From: Pseudomonas fluorescens
GTDB taxonomy: Bacteria > Pseudomonadota > Gammaproteobacteria > Pseudomonadales > Pseudomonadaceae
Reading direction: 5' to 3'
NCBI RefSeq assembly: GCF_019212185.1
Contig: NZ_CP078138.1
Coordinates: forward strand, 4,818,501-4,882,500
Length of the DNA: 64,000 bases
Shown here: positions 41,201 through 49,721 of the stretch, piece by piece
How positions within the stretch are numbered: position 1 is the first letter of the stretch
Layout of the letters: every line of letters begins with the position of its first letter
The notes under the pieces: model-generated
What the model was told of the DNA's origin: nothing
The model's database searches: none
The model's input: the letters and a program-made list of their open reading frames with translations, nothing else
Translations under genes and position numbers: made by a program

Positions 41201-42690
41201 TCCCCTATCGACTGGATACCGGGACGTTACGACGCGTCGACCTGATCGATGACAGCCCAGCCATGCAGCGACTGCCCTGTCGCCCCCGGCGCGCTCCGGG
41301 CAGCACTGATTGTCGTGTCAGCTATGTCAGGGACGGGCTCGCCCCGACCCCGGAGGTCGGGACCATCGACCGCACTAAGGGCTACGCACCATGGTTTGGC
41401 GACCGGATTTCCGCAGCCGGTTCCGTCCCTCGCCGTGAGGGTGAATTTCTGGCCGTGGATGCCCAGCTCTATCAGATACTGGATGACCGACCAGTACGCT
41501 ACACCGGCGATCTGACCCGACTTGGGCTCAAGCGCGGCCCTTTGCTGCCTAGACCGCAGATACAAGCGACGTGGCAGTTTCGCAAAGGTATCTATGCCCG
41601 CGTGAGTGTCAAAGGTACGTATCAAGGTGTCGACGATACGCACCAGGTGGGGGCCATTGTGGTGCCTGCCATCGATGACACGGCCAACTACGCATTCTTC
41701 CGGGTGAACACCCGCGAGTATTACCTGGCGACCGTCCCCAAGACCCGGACATCGCCCAATGAGCTGACCTTCACGCGCCTGACCCCTGATGACTTGGTAG
41801 AAGGCACGCTCGGTGCTGAATTATTGAAGGTGTATACCGGCTCGCTGCATGCCAACAACATGGTGCGTTTCCACGGCGCCGATGCTGTCGAACGAGCCAT
41901 GAAGGCCATGGAAGACATCGCCATCCCCCTTGGCACCACAGCTAACCCTTCTGCCAATATGAGATTCATCAAAGTCGACACCAGCCCCGGTGAGGCGCTG
42001 ATGTTCGATCACTCGACGCGCATGATTGTGGCTCGCTTGCCAAAAGGTGCCGCCAACTGGACACGCAGCAAGGAGGCTCCGCAGCGATTTCGGGAGCGAA
42101 CGGCGGAGATTTTCGACAGACTTTTTCTGTCGGAAACCATTACACACAGAGGTGCCGACGCCGCGCTGCGTATCGAACAGTCAATGCAGAAACTGCACAA
42201 CTTGCTGCCCCGCTACGAACGTCCACTGAATCCGCGCAACATCGCTTACGCCGACGTGACCACCGCGAGCGGCCACAGAGAAGTCTATGTCAGCGTCTCC
42301 GGTGCCCAAGGTTCCACGACCCGCTTGCCGCTATTCCGGCACCTGGGCGCCAATCATGTACGCATGGGGGATACGACCTACATCAACATCGACTACAGCA
42401 ACAGCGTCCCGAAAACCTCGCTGGACGTCACCCTTGAGGGACGGTTGCTGGCAGTGCCTTTGACCCTCAAGGATCCAGGCAAGTACACAGCGGCAACGTT
42501 CGCCCGCCCGACCTCGCTCGACAGCGAAAGCAAACTGATTCGAGTCATACAGGAAAAATACCCGGACCCGAAGGAAATCAGCTCAGTGGATATCGCCACT
42601 ACCATGCGCCCTTGCGAATCCTGCTCCGTGGTCATGAAGCAGTTCGGACATGACGGCACCGAGGGTGCACTTCAGGTGTTGTGGAACTGA
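38227..42690 (+). CDS. Large toxin-like protein with C-terminal deaminase-type domain
   Basis: A 1487-residue protein without a signal peptide. The N-terminal 1,000 residues resemble the large Pseudomonas proteins described as DUF6543/dermonecrotic-toxin-like. A hydrophobic helical stretch near residues 786-812 (with GLFIDFIPFVTPIGK) could serve membrane translocation. Residues about 1338-1487 look like a deaminase-fold domain: two strands (NIAYADV, REVYVSVSG), a D-S-E motif (Asp1432, Glu1434) in place of H-x-E, then PCESC (Cys1463, Cys1466) and a final strand LQVLWN. In that superfamily these residues hold zinc and shuttle the proton in cytidine, adenosine or nucleic-acid deamination. Composition and length suit a polymorphic or host-directed toxin. 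No immunity-type gene adjoins: the next gene downstream is convergent. The target is unknown. Confidence 0.78.
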   Translation: MQTESNHRVKTAPTAAQRHNSQLQDYELLLNALRPYEFFLSVTPAKLSKMIDLAKLRIKPSEFSALKKLDIAGTVSVTQMAMFYGIAPWDTTNPVALRAVIKALEEKQASYRLMLEDSTNIDGLIRPPIEKDRQRFAAERLASADPDSVDMEEVQKTVITREVIDTLKALLPEGETSPFSYLARDILLTANIEQLRATPSVYLEKILQSPLAQSMATAVLSTLTWYGGESAEKTSPHIRNRALANALVNGFEDAYRNPQQIVGFDCQARTHWGKSYATLRREFENHLLTSRQAASAKEAIILARLFLNRFPVEFRVPDIPPEISYRNSVVWVNFLNGVNLITANQPEALCRMSFQQLLDLPIKQAEGATNEKLKEISLARLLPTLDWAVTQGYLPEKAFETLSQSEIEQAIRKLDERTAELNNAITEINEAPPKRLTMAKDLAEKVFGKTFVEGNTRLARKRPDYIRWNTTPGEVHDFYSLVDIIAEDKWGHDEKWYYTTTDRAVTPWFFRINKARRITSPYYFDKPGIPLTYGDFPNIKSMFHQRFQSYMERQTAAYSTLLRTLLTSLPFEDRVAIECGQLRIYSLRKETSGIEAQNETAEDVLPLRSRNGLILLTSQAGLTRTYELIPRAGLIRRINNLESSLFGGLKTIEHWRLKGGRVSVSVLRNRQLPFDWNAHSTGSTPEAGATCEAIIEQLGDAFPAASDHQQTPLTFDSARCQAISLRITGSLHYDDPRQLRVFCNGKTLFERKDEAYNKILDVYKRLVPFWGSIEDLMSGNRIRQINGAFGLFIDFIPFVTPIGKFVSGSVKLLSNANRLTLSARLPAFKSLTTELLAQSIQALNPVDGIVLLLRALAAKGLKIARVGLFQIKELGGRAGRYEFVSRLPQIDNPGSWKPLNTTDQLATVRGIEDVQVRNVDRLFPRFHMVDPLTDLPFGPRLSPRHIGMSLGRSRFNTVKTDEEHVFVQMPEQARIQHIPEIDGRTTVLIDEVPYRLDTGTLRRVDLIDDSPAMQRLPCRPRRAPGSTDCRVSYVRDGLAPTPEVGTIDRTKGYAPWFGDRISAAGSVPRREGEFLAVDAQLYQILDDRPVRYTGDLTRLGLKRGPLLPRPQIQATWQFRKGIYARVSVKGTYQGVDDTHQVGAIVVPAIDDTANYAFFRVNTREYYLATVPKTRTSPNELTFTRLTPDDLVEGTLGAELLKVYTGSLHANNMVRFHGADAVERAMKAMEDIAIPLGTTANPSANMRFIKVDTSPGEALMFDHSTRMIVARLPKGAANWTRSKEAPQRFRERTAEIFDRLFLSETITHRGADAALRIEQSMQKLHNLLPRYERPLNPRNIAYADVTTASGHREVYVSVSGAQGSTTRLPLFRHLGANHVRMGDTTYINIDYSNSVPKTSLDVTLEGRLLAVPLTLKDPGKYTAATFARPTSLDSESKLIRVIQEKYPDPKEISSVDIATTMRPCESCSVVMKQFGHDGTEGALQVLWN

Positions 42691-42691
42691 C

Positions 42692-44509
42692 CTACAACTG
42701 CTGCAAATGCCCATACAGCTTGGCGTACAAGCCACCCTCGGCAATCAATTGCTGGTGGTCGCCGTCTTCGGCGATCTGCCCGCCATCGAACACCAGCACC
42801 CGATCCGCCTGTTTAACCGCCGACAGGCGATGGGCGATGATCAAGGTGGTCCGGCCACTGAGAAACCGGGCCAGGGCCTGGTGCAGGTTGTACTCGGTGG
42901 CGGCATCCAGCGCCGAAGTGGCTTCATCGAGAATCACCACCTTGGGCTCCGCCAACACCATGCGCGCGATTGCCAGGCGTTGGCGCTGGCCACCGGACAG
43001 GCGTACCCCGGAACGCCCGACAATACTGTCCAGGCCATGCGGCAGCGACCTGACCGTGCTGTCGAGTTGAGCAATCTGCAGAGCCGCCCAGCACGCCTCG
43101 TCACTGCGCTCGCGGCCCATGGTCAGGTTGGCGCGGATGCTGTCGTTGAATAACGCCGGGTGTTGCAGCACCACGGCGACGTTCTCGCGGATGGTGTCGA
43201 GGCCAATCTCCTGCTGCGTTGCGCCACCGAACCGAATGGCCCCGGCTTGCGGCGTGTAGAGCCCCAGGAGCAACTGCACCAGGGTGCTCTTCCCGCCACC
43301 GCTGGCACCGACAATGGCGACCTTTTCCCCCGGGGCGATGATCAGGTTCATCTGATCCAGCACAGGTTCGTCGCCATAACTGAAGCTCAGGCCCTGGACC
43401 TCGATGCCCACGGTGTCTCGCCCCTTGAACGGGTCGACGCCTGCCGGGTACTGCGGTTCGTCAGCGCGCGACAGCAACTCGTTGATCCGCGTCAGCGCAC
43501 CACCGGCGGCGTAATAGGCGTATTGCAGGTTCAGCAATTGCTCGACCGGGCCAATCATGAACCACAGGTAGCTGAACACCGCGAGCATCTGGCCGATCGA
43601 CAGGTCGGAAAACAACACGGTGAGCATGGCCGCGGCGCGAAAGATATCGATGCCGAACTGGAACAGCAAACCGCTGGCACGGCTCGACGCATCACTCTTC
43701 CATTGCGAATTGACTGCATAGTTGCGCACCTCTTGCGCGCGGCTCCCGAGTCGGCCGAGGAAAAAGCCCTGGCGGTTGCCGGCGCGGATTTCCTGGATCG
43801 CATCGAGGGTTTCGGTCAGCGCCTGGGTGAAACGCGAGGTGCTGTCATTCTCCAGCTTCTTCAGGTGCTTGACCCGCTTGCCCAACTGCACCGTGGCGTA
43901 GATCACCAGCGGGTTGAACAGCAGGATCAGCAATGCCAGCTGCCAGTGCATCCACATCAGTATCCCGGCGGTGCCCACCAGTGTGAGCATGGCCACCAGG
44001 AAGCGACTCAGGGTTTCACCGACAAACTTGTCCAGGGTGTCCAAGTCGGTGACCAGGTGGGTGGTGACCGTGCCACTGCCCAGGCTTTCGTACTCGCCCA
44101 GAGAAATACGCTTGAGACGCTCAATCAGGCGCAATCGAATGCGGTAGACAATGTCCTTGGCCAGACCGGCGAACAGCTTGGCCTGGACCACGTTGAACAA
44201 CAGGGCTGAACAACGCAGCGTCAGGGTAATCAGCAGCATCAGGCCGATGTAGCCAGCAGCGCTTTGCCAGGCCGTTGGCAGTGCGTGGTTCATGACTTTC
44301 AACGCAGCATCGCCATGCCCGAGCAGCACTTCATCCACCAGCAGCGGCAGCAGCAAAGGAATCGGCACACTGCACAGGGTCGCCAGCACGGCGACGCCGT
44401 TGGCGATCCACAAGGCTTTTTTGTGTTTCAGCGCCAGACGACGGATTTCGGCCCAACTCAGTCGATCTACCCGTTTGGATTGTGGCCCACCGTCAGGCTG
44501 GTCATACAC
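42692..44509 (-). CDS. ABC exporter, fused permease-ATPase (MsbA/LapB type)
   Basis: A half-transporter of 605 residues. Six membrane helices span about residues 20-310; the nucleotide-binding domain follows with Walker A GASGGGKST near 395, the Q-loop, the signature LSGGQRQRL near 500, and Walker B VVILDEATSALD near 522. It would work as a homodimer exporting a lipid, peptide or drug; the substrate cannot be read. GTG 44509 starts the family-like N terminus and overlaps the dsbA-like gene by 8 bases; GGAG lies upstream. It is the last gene of the trhO-dsbA-ABC series and its 3' end faces the toxin-like gene with only one base between them. Confidence 0.88.
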   Translation of the reverse strand: MYDQPDGGPQSKRVDRLSWAEIRRLALKHKKALWIANGVAVLATLCSVPIPLLLPLLVDEVLLGHGDAALKVMNHALPTAWQSAAGYIGLMLLITLTLRCSALLFNVVQAKLFAGLAKDIVYRIRLRLIERLKRISLGEYESLGSGTVTTHLVTDLDTLDKFVGETLSRFLVAMLTLVGTAGILMWMHWQLALLILLFNPLVIYATVQLGKRVKHLKKLENDSTSRFTQALTETLDAIQEIRAGNRQGFFLGRLGSRAQEVRNYAVNSQWKSDASSRASGLLFQFGIDIFRAAAMLTVLFSDLSIGQMLAVFSYLWFMIGPVEQLLNLQYAYYAAGGALTRINELLSRADEPQYPAGVDPFKGRDTVGIEVQGLSFSYGDEPVLDQMNLIIAPGEKVAIVGASGGGKSTLVQLLLGLYTPQAGAIRFGGATQQEIGLDTIRENVAVVLQHPALFNDSIRANLTMGRERSDEACWAALQIAQLDSTVRSLPHGLDSIVGRSGVRLSGGQRQRLAIARMVLAEPKVVILDEATSALDAATEYNLHQALARFLSGRTTLIIAHRLSAVKQADRVLVFDGGQIAEDGDHQQLIAEGGLYAKLYGHLQQL

Positions 44510-45137
44510 AGGCGGCGCGCTCCAGCCAACGACCGAGCAGCGGCGACAGCTCGCTGAGCGGTTGATAGCCATTGGTCAACAAAGCCAGTTGACCATTGCG
44601 CTCGGCCAGCAGGGTCGGAAAGCCGGCGATGCCCAGATCCTGGACCCAAGTAAAATCGGTAGCGGTGGCCGTATGCTGCTCGGCACGGTCGAACACGTCG
44701 GCGAATTCGATACGCGGCAGGCCCGCTTGTTCGGCCAGTTCCACCAGCACGCTGGCGTGGGTAACGTCGCGACCCTGTGCATAAAACGCCTGCTGAATCA
44801 GCTTCAGCAGTGTCCACGCACAATCCGGTGCCAGGCTGCGCGCCGCGACCAGGGCCCGGCACGCGGGCTCGGTGTCGTAGACAAAACCGTCGGGCAGCGC
44901 GCCGTCGAACTTGAACGGCTGACCGGTGGCCTCATGGACCGCCTGCCAGTGCTCGAGGATATACCGTCGGGTCGTAGGCTCCAGCGCCGCGCCGCTACCG
45001 GTGCGCAGACCACCCACCACAATGTGCAACTCGACGCCTGCGGCCTGCGCCTGCTCGACCAATGCCTCGGCCACCGGGGCGAACCCGTAGCACCAGGAAC
45101 ACATCGGGTCCATCACATAGAGCAGGCGCGCGGACAT
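44502..45137 (-). CDS. DsbA-family (FrnE-like) thioredoxin-fold protein
   Basis: A 211-residue DsbA-fold protein with the redox motif CSWC in MDPMCSWCYGFAP near residue 13. It has no signal peptide, so it is cytoplasmic, like FrnE-type 2-hydroxychromene-2-carboxylate isomerase relatives. The C-terminal part has GIAGFPTLL, with the cis-proline conserved in thioredoxin folds. Its start lies 3 bases after the trhO stop, and its end overlaps the ABC exporter by 8 bases; the three genes look like one operon. The substrate is unknown. Confidence 0.88.
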   Translation of the reverse strand: MSARLLYVMDPMCSWCYGFAPVAEALVEQAQAAGVELHIVVGGLRTGSGAALEPTTRRYILEHWQAVHEATGQPFKFDGALPDGFVYDTEPACRALVAARSLAPDCAWTLLKLIQQAFYAQGRDVTHASVLVELAEQAGLPRIEFADVFDRAEQHTATATDFTWVQDLGIAGFPTLLAERNGQLALLTNGYQPLSELSPLLGRWLERAACV

Positions 45138-45140
45138 GGT

Positions 45141-46082
45141 TCAGGCCTCGGTCGATGGTTGCTTGTAGTTGTAGCCGATCGGGTGCGGCTGGTTGCGAGC
45201 CTTGGCCAGTTCGATCTGCTTCTGCCGGTCGATGGCACTGCGGCGGGTTTTCTCGCTCAGCGTATCCCAGCAATGCGGGCAACTGATGCCGGCCACGTAA
45301 TGCTCGGACACACGGTCTTCAACGCTTACCGGCGTACGGCAGGCATGACATTGATCGTAGTCGCCTTCGCTCAGGTCGTGACGAACCGTGACCCGGTTAT
45401 CGAACACGAAGCAGTCGCCCTGCCATTTGGTTTCTTCCTGCGGCACTTCTTCGAGGTACTTGAGGATCCCGCCCTTGAGGTGGAAAACTTCGCCGAAACC
45501 CTCGCTGAGCATGTAGCTCGAGGCTTTTTCGCAACGAATGCCGCCGGTGCAGAACATCGCGACCTTCTTGTGAACCGCCGGGTCGAAGTTGGCTTTGATG
45601 TAGTCGGGGAATTCGCGAAAGCTGGTGGTCTTCGGGTCGATGGCGCCTTCGAAGGTGCCGATCGACACTTCGTAGTCGTTACGGGTATCGATCAACAGCA
45701 CTTGCGGGTCGCTGATCAACGCGTTCCAGTCTTTTGGATCAACGTAGGTGCCGACCTTTTTGTTCGGGTCGACGCCTTCAACGCCCAGGGTGACGATCTC
45801 TTTCTTGAGCTTGACCTTGGTCCGATAGAACGGCTGCTCGTCGCAGTAGGATTCCTTGTGATCGATATCGTGCATGCGGGGGTCGTTCTTCAGCCAGGCA
45901 ATCAGGCCATCGATCCCTTCACGGCTGCCGGAAACGGTGCCGTTGATGCCTTCTTCGGCAATCAGCAGGGTGCCCTTGATGCCGTTATCAACCATTGCCT
46001 GCAGCAGTGGCTCGCGCAGGGCGACGTAATCTTCCAGGGTGACGAACTTATACAGTGCCGCCACGACAATGGCTTGTGTCAT
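45141..46082 (-). CDS. trhO: tRNA uridine(34) hydroxylase (rhodanese-related, TrhO/YceA)
   Basis: A 313-residue rhodanese-family enzyme; TrhO uses O2 to hydroxylate U34 of tRNAs, a step toward cmo5U/mcmo5U. It has an N-terminal acylphosphatase-like part ([16 protein letters not shown]), a central rhodanese domain with the active cysteine in [15 protein letters not shown] near residue 180, and a C-terminal zinc-finger-like stretch (CHAC...CPHC). Start ATG 46082 is unambiguous. It heads the operon with the DsbA-like protein and ABC exporter. Confidence 0.95.
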   Translation of the reverse strand: MTQAIVVAALYKFVTLEDYVALREPLLQAMVDNGIKGTLLIAEEGINGTVSGSREGIDGLIAWLKNDPRMHDIDHKESYCDEQPFYRTKVKLKKEIVTLGVEGVDPNKKVGTYVDPKDWNALISDPQVLLIDTRNDYEVSIGTFEGAIDPKTTSFREFPDYIKANFDPAVHKKVAMFCTGGIRCEKASSYMLSEGFGEVFHLKGGILKYLEEVPQEETKWQGDCFVFDNRVTVRHDLSEGDYDQCHACRTPVSVEDRVSEHYVAGISCPHCWDTLSEKTRRSAIDRQKQIELAKARNQPHPIGYNYKQPSTEA

Positions 46083-46127
46083 GGGTATTTCTCCAGGTGG
46101 CTACCCTCGCAAAGGGTGAACCGGATC

Positions 46128-46158
46128 AAAAAAAAACGCGCCGACTGTGCGGCGCGTT
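46128..46158 (-). terminator. Intrinsic terminator of bolA
   Basis: Read on the minus strand, a GC-rich stem (CGCGCCG/CGGCGCG with six-base loop) is followed by nine T residues. It lies about 25 bases after the bolA stop and cleanly separates it from trhO. Confidence 0.9.
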
Positions 46159-46182
46159 GCGGATTCTAGCAAAAACCGAAGT

Positions 46183-46482
46183 TTAGTGCTTGCTGCCGCC
46201 GGCACAGGTCGGTGACGCAGGCGCGACGCCGATCTTTGCCCATTCTTCAGGGGTGTAGGTGTGCAGCGCCAGGGCATGGAACTCGCCCATCAGGTCACCC
46301 AGGGTGGCGTAGACCTTCTGGTGACGCTTGACGCTGTTGAGTCCGGCGAACTGCTCGCTGACCACGACTGCCTTGAAGTGGGTCTGCAGCCCGCGGCTGT
46401 GCATGTGACTTTCGTCCAGCACCTCCAGGTGAGCAGGCTGCAACGCGCTCAGCGTCGACTCAATACGTTGTTGCATGGTCAT
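46183..46482 (-). CDS. bolA: BolA-family protein
   Basis: A 99-residue BolA-like protein (about residues 3-80), with the class motif ESHMHSRGLQTHFKAVVVS and the conserved His in MHS; a short C-terminal tail ends in CAGGSKH. BolA proteins bind iron-sulfur clusters with monothiol glutaredoxins and act in iron homeostasis and morphology; E. coli BolA also binds DNA. It lies 12 bases after the DUF2059 gene on the same strand, so both are likely one transcript ending at the terminator at 46128-46158. Confidence 0.9.
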   Translation of the reverse strand: MTMQQRIESTLSALQPAHLEVLDESHMHSRGLQTHFKAVVVSEQFAGLNSVKRHQKVYATLGDLMGEFHALALHTYTPEEWAKIGVAPASPTCAGGSKH

Positions 46483-46494
46483 TGCGGGCTCCGC

Positions 46495-47016
46495 TTATGG
46501 CTTTTTCTTCGCGGCGGCGGCCGCTTTTGGATCAAGTTCGGCCGTCATGTCGGCCAACAGCTTGTTGACCACCGGCACTGCGCTTTCCAGCTTGGCCTGG
46601 GTCATCTGGGCCGACTGTTGGGTCAGCTGAGGCATTTTTTCCAGGACTTTCTTGCCCAGAGGCGACTTGTAGAACGCCACCAGGTCCTTGAGTTCGGATT
46701 CACTAAAGTTGCTGGTGTACAGCTTGACCATGTCCGGCTTCAGCTTGTTCCAGCCAATGGCTTGATCCAGCGCGGCGTTGGCCTTGGCCTGGTAGGTTTC
46801 CAGCAGGGCTTTTTTCGACTCCGGTGCCTGGGTCTGGGCAAAGCGCTGGGCGAACATCTGCTGCACCTGCATGTACACCGGAGTGCCCAGCTTGTCAGCA
46901 TGCGCCAGGGTCAGGAAGGCCTCGGCGCTGGCGTTGTGGCTGGCGGTATCGGCGAAAGCCTGGCCGCTGGCACAGACCAGAGCAACCGCAGTACAGATGG
47001 CACGAAGACGGGTCAT
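46495..47016 (-). CDS. DUF2059 secreted/periplasmic protein
   Basis: A 173-residue exported protein. Residues 1-23 form a signal peptide (LRAICTAVALVCASGQAFA, cleavage likely after AFA). The helical mature part contains the DUF2059 core, YTSNFSESELKDLVAFYKSP. The family has no known activity. The alanine- and lysine-rich C terminus (DPKAAAAAKKKP) is low-complexity. Likely cotranscribed with bolA. Confidence 0.88.
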   Translation of the reverse strand: MTRLRAICTAVALVCASGQAFADTASHNASAEAFLTLAHADKLGTPVYMQVQQMFAQRFAQTQAPESKKALLETYQAKANAALDQAIGWNKLKPDMVKLYTSNFSESELKDLVAFYKSPLGKKVLEKMPQLTQQSAQMTQAKLESAVPVVNKLLADMTAELDPKAAAAAKKKP

Positions 47017-47209
47017 CGAGTGTCCTTTTCTAGCTGGCGAGGTTAAACCCCAAGGGCAGCCATTCTGCGCCTAAAAAACACACGTGCTCAACCCCCACCC
47101 CTTGGCCGGCCTGACGGGCAGCAACAAAAGCGTGGAAAAGTCGACTGATGGAACCTCAGGTGACAAACAGGACCTAAACTGCGCTATCAGCCCTAAAGGA
47201 ATGTGACCC

Positions 47210-48604
47210 ATGAGCCGTATAGAAACCGACAGCCTTGGCCAGGTTGAAGTCCCGGATGACGCCTACTGGGGCGCCCAGACCCAACGTTCGCTGATCAATT
47301 TCGCCATCGGCACCGAGCGCATGCCACTGGCTGTCCTGCACGCCCTGGCGCTGATCAAGAAAGCCGCGGCGCGGGTCAATGATCGCAATGGCGACCTGCC
47401 TGCCGACATCGCCCGGCTGATTGAGCAAGCTGCCGACGAAGTGCTCGACGGCGAACACGACGAGCAATTCCCATTGGTGGTCTGGCAGACCGGCAGCGGC
47501 ACCCAGAGCAACATGAACGTCAATGAGGTGATTGCCGGTCGCGCCAACGAGTTGGCCGGCAACCCGCGTGGCGGCAAGACCCCGGTGCACCCGAACGATC
47601 ACGTCAATCGCTCGCAGAGTTCCAACGACTGCTTCCCCACCGCCATGCACATTGCCGCTGTCCAGGCCGTGCAACAGCACCTGCTGCCGGCGATCAACGA
47701 GCTATCCGGCGGCCTGGCCGAACTGGCCGCGCGCCACATGAAGCTGGTGAAGACCGGGCGTACCCACATGATGGACGCCACGCCTATCACCTTCGGCCAG
47801 GAAATTTCTGCGTTCATCGCCCAACTCGACTATGCCGAACGCGCCATTCGCGCGGCGTTGCCGGCGGTCTGCGAGCTGGCCCAGGGCGGTACCGCCGTCG
47901 GCACCGGGCTCAACTCGCCCCATGGTTTTGGCGAGGCGATTGCCGCCGAACTGGCCGCCCTCTCCGGCTTGCCGTTCGTCACCGCACCGAACAAGTTCGC
48001 TGCGCTGGCCGGCCATGAGCCGTTGACCAACTTGTCCGGCGCCCTGAAAACCCTGGCCGTGACCCTGATGAAAATCGCCAACGACCTGCGCCTGCTCGGC
48101 TCTGGCCCGCGCGCCGGTTTTGCTGAGGTCAAGCTGCCGGCCAACGAACCCGGCAGCTCGATCATGCCGGGCAAGGTCAACCCGACTCAATGCGAAGCCC
48201 TGTCGATGCTGGCCTGCCAGGTGTTGGGCAACGACGTGGCGATCGGCTTCGCGGCGAGCCAGGGTCACCTGCAACTGAACGTGTTCAAGCCGGTGATCAT
48301 CCACAACCTGCTGCAATCGATCCGTCTGCTGGGGGATGGCTGCAGTAACTTCCAACTGCACTGCATCGCCGGACTGGAGCCGGATGCCGAGCAAATGGCT
48401 GCCCATCTGGAACGTGGCTTGATGCTGGTGACCGCGCTGAACCCGCACATCGGCTACGACAAGTCGGCCGAGATCGCCAAGAAGGCCTACGCAGAAAACC
48501 TGACCCTGCGCGAAGCGGCGTTGCAGTTGGGCTACCTGACGGACGAGCAGTTCGACGCCTGGGTGCGCCCGGAAAACATGCTCGAGGCCGGCAAGCAGGG
48601 CTGA
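47210..48604 (+). CDS. fumC: Fumarate hydratase class II
   Basis: A 464-residue iron-independent fumarase interconverting fumarate and malate. The family signature [17 protein letters not shown] is near residue 317, with [14 protein letters not shown] and [13 protein letters not shown] earlier; the latter has the catalytic histidine region. ATG 47210 is preceded by AAAGGA. A perfect 11-bp hairpin follows the stop. In Pseudomonas a FumC isoenzyme can take over when iron is short; no Fur box was identified here. Confidence 0.96.
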   Translation: MSRIETDSLGQVEVPDDAYWGAQTQRSLINFAIGTERMPLAVLHALALIKKAAARVNDRNGDLPADIARLIEQAADEVLDGEHDEQFPLVVWQTGSGTQSNMNVNEVIAGRANELAGNPRGGKTPVHPNDHVNRSQSSNDCFPTAMHIAAVQAVQQHLLPAINELSGGLAELAARHMKLVKTGRTHMMDATPITFGQEISAFIAQLDYAERAIRAALPAVCELAQGGTAVGTGLNSPHGFGEAIAAELAALSGLPFVTAPNKFAALAGHEPLTNLSGALKTLAVTLMKIANDLRLLGSGPRAGFAEVKLPANEPGSSIMPGKVNPTQCEALSMLACQVLGNDVAIGFAASQGHLQLNVFKPVIIHNLLQSIRLLGDGCSNFQLHCIAGLEPDAEQMAAHLERGLMLVTALNPHIGYDKSAEIAKKAYAENLTLREAALQLGYLTDEQFDAWVRPENMLEAGKQG

Positions 48605-48614
48605 TTCCGCTCCT

Positions 48615-48640
48615 CGCCGCTGCTTTTATAAGCAGCGGCG
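48615..48640. terminator. Hairpin between fumC and the EamA gene
   Basis: The arms CGCCGCTGCTT (48615-48625) and AAGCAGCGGCG (48630-48640) pair perfectly around a four-base loop, 10 bases after the fumC stop and just before the 3' end of the convergent transporter gene. No long U-tract follows. Confidence 0.65.
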
Positions 48641-48641
48641 A

Positions 48642-49607
48642 TCAGCTCTGACCACCCACCGCACGCAACCGCCGCGCCCTGAGCCCGGCAATCAGCGAAG
48701 GCCCCAACGCCACCAGCGCCGAACCCAGCACCACTAGCACCGCACCGCCATAGGCCAGGCTGTTGATCTGCTCGGCGTGCACGAACTCGGGCCAAATCCA
48801 GGCCGCCAGCGCCACTGCCGCGAAGGTTACCAAGGGCGTGATTGCCAGGGTCGCACTCACCCGCGAGGCTTCCCAGTGCGCCAGCGCCTCGGCAAACGCG
48901 CCATAGGCAACCAGGGTGTTGAGGCAGCATGCCAGCAACAGCCAGCCTTGCAGAGGCGTCAGCGCCAGCGTTTCCAGCGGGTGCACCCAAGGCGTGAGCA
49001 GTGCTGCGCAGAACAGGTAAATCACCATCATCACCTGCAGCGAGTTCCACACCGTCAGCAGTTGCTTTTGCCCCATCGCATAGAAGGTCCAGACCGTCGA
49101 CGCTGCCAGAATCAGCAACACGCCGGCGGTGTAGTCGCTCAAGGAGGTCAGGAGCTCGGCCAGGCGCTCATTGAAAAACAGGCCGAAACCGACCATCAGC
49201 ACCAGCAGGCCAATGCCCTGCCCGAGGGTGAAGCGTTCCTTGAACACCACCACGCTGCCGAGCAGCAGCAGGATCGGCCCCACTTGCACCACCAACTGAG
49301 CGGTGCCGGGGCTCAGCAGATTCAGGCCCATCAGGTACAGGATGTAGTTACCCACCAGCCCGAACACCGCCATCAGTACCAGCCAGCCACCTTTCGGCCC
49401 CAGCGCCTGGCGGCTCGGCAGCCGGCGAGTGGCGGCCAGATAGACGAAGAGGCAACCGCCGGACACCAACAAGCGAAACCAGGTGACGGTGATCGGGTCC
49501 ATCACCACCAGCACTTGTTTGAGCTTGATCGGCAGGATTCCCCACAAGAAAGAGGTCAACAGCGCCAGGAACAGACCGTAACCCCAGCGACCGGACGAAA
49601 TGTGCAT
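48642..49607 (-). CDS. EamA/DMT-family transporter
   Basis: A 321-residue protein with ten hydrophobic helices in two repeated EamA halves (about residues 8-145 and 155-300), typical of drug/metabolite exporters of the 10-TMS group. Helix ends such as MDPITVTWFRLLVSGG and the second-repeat CLNTLVAYGAFAEAL match the family. Substrate cannot be read from sequence. ATG 49607 follows a GGGG-type site; an open frame extends to 49670 without signal. Confidence 0.9.
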   Translation of the reverse strand: MHISSGRWGYGLFLALLTSFLWGILPIKLKQVLVVMDPITVTWFRLLVSGGCLFVYLAATRRLPSRQALGPKGGWLVLMAVFGLVGNYILYLMGLNLLSPGTAQLVVQVGPILLLLGSVVVFKERFTLGQGIGLLVLMVGFGLFFNERLAELLTSLSDYTAGVLLILAASTVWTFYAMGQKQLLTVWNSLQVMMVIYLFCAALLTPWVHPLETLALTPLQGWLLLACCLNTLVAYGAFAEALAHWEASRVSATLAITPLVTFAAVALAAWIWPEFVHAEQINSLAYGGAVLVVLGSALVALGPSLIAGLRARRLRAVGGQS

Positions 49608-49721
49608 GCGAACCCCAAAAGAACCAACGGCGAGAAAAGCCCATTCTAGGCTTCCTCGCCGCGCACACACAGTGACAGTTGGCGACCAGCCGCTGCTGGG
49701 ACTGTATCGGTCGCTGCCAGG

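Noticed and set aside
46495..47016. DUF2059 gene considered as part of the fumC operon
   Set aside because: It is on the opposite strand and divergent from fumC.
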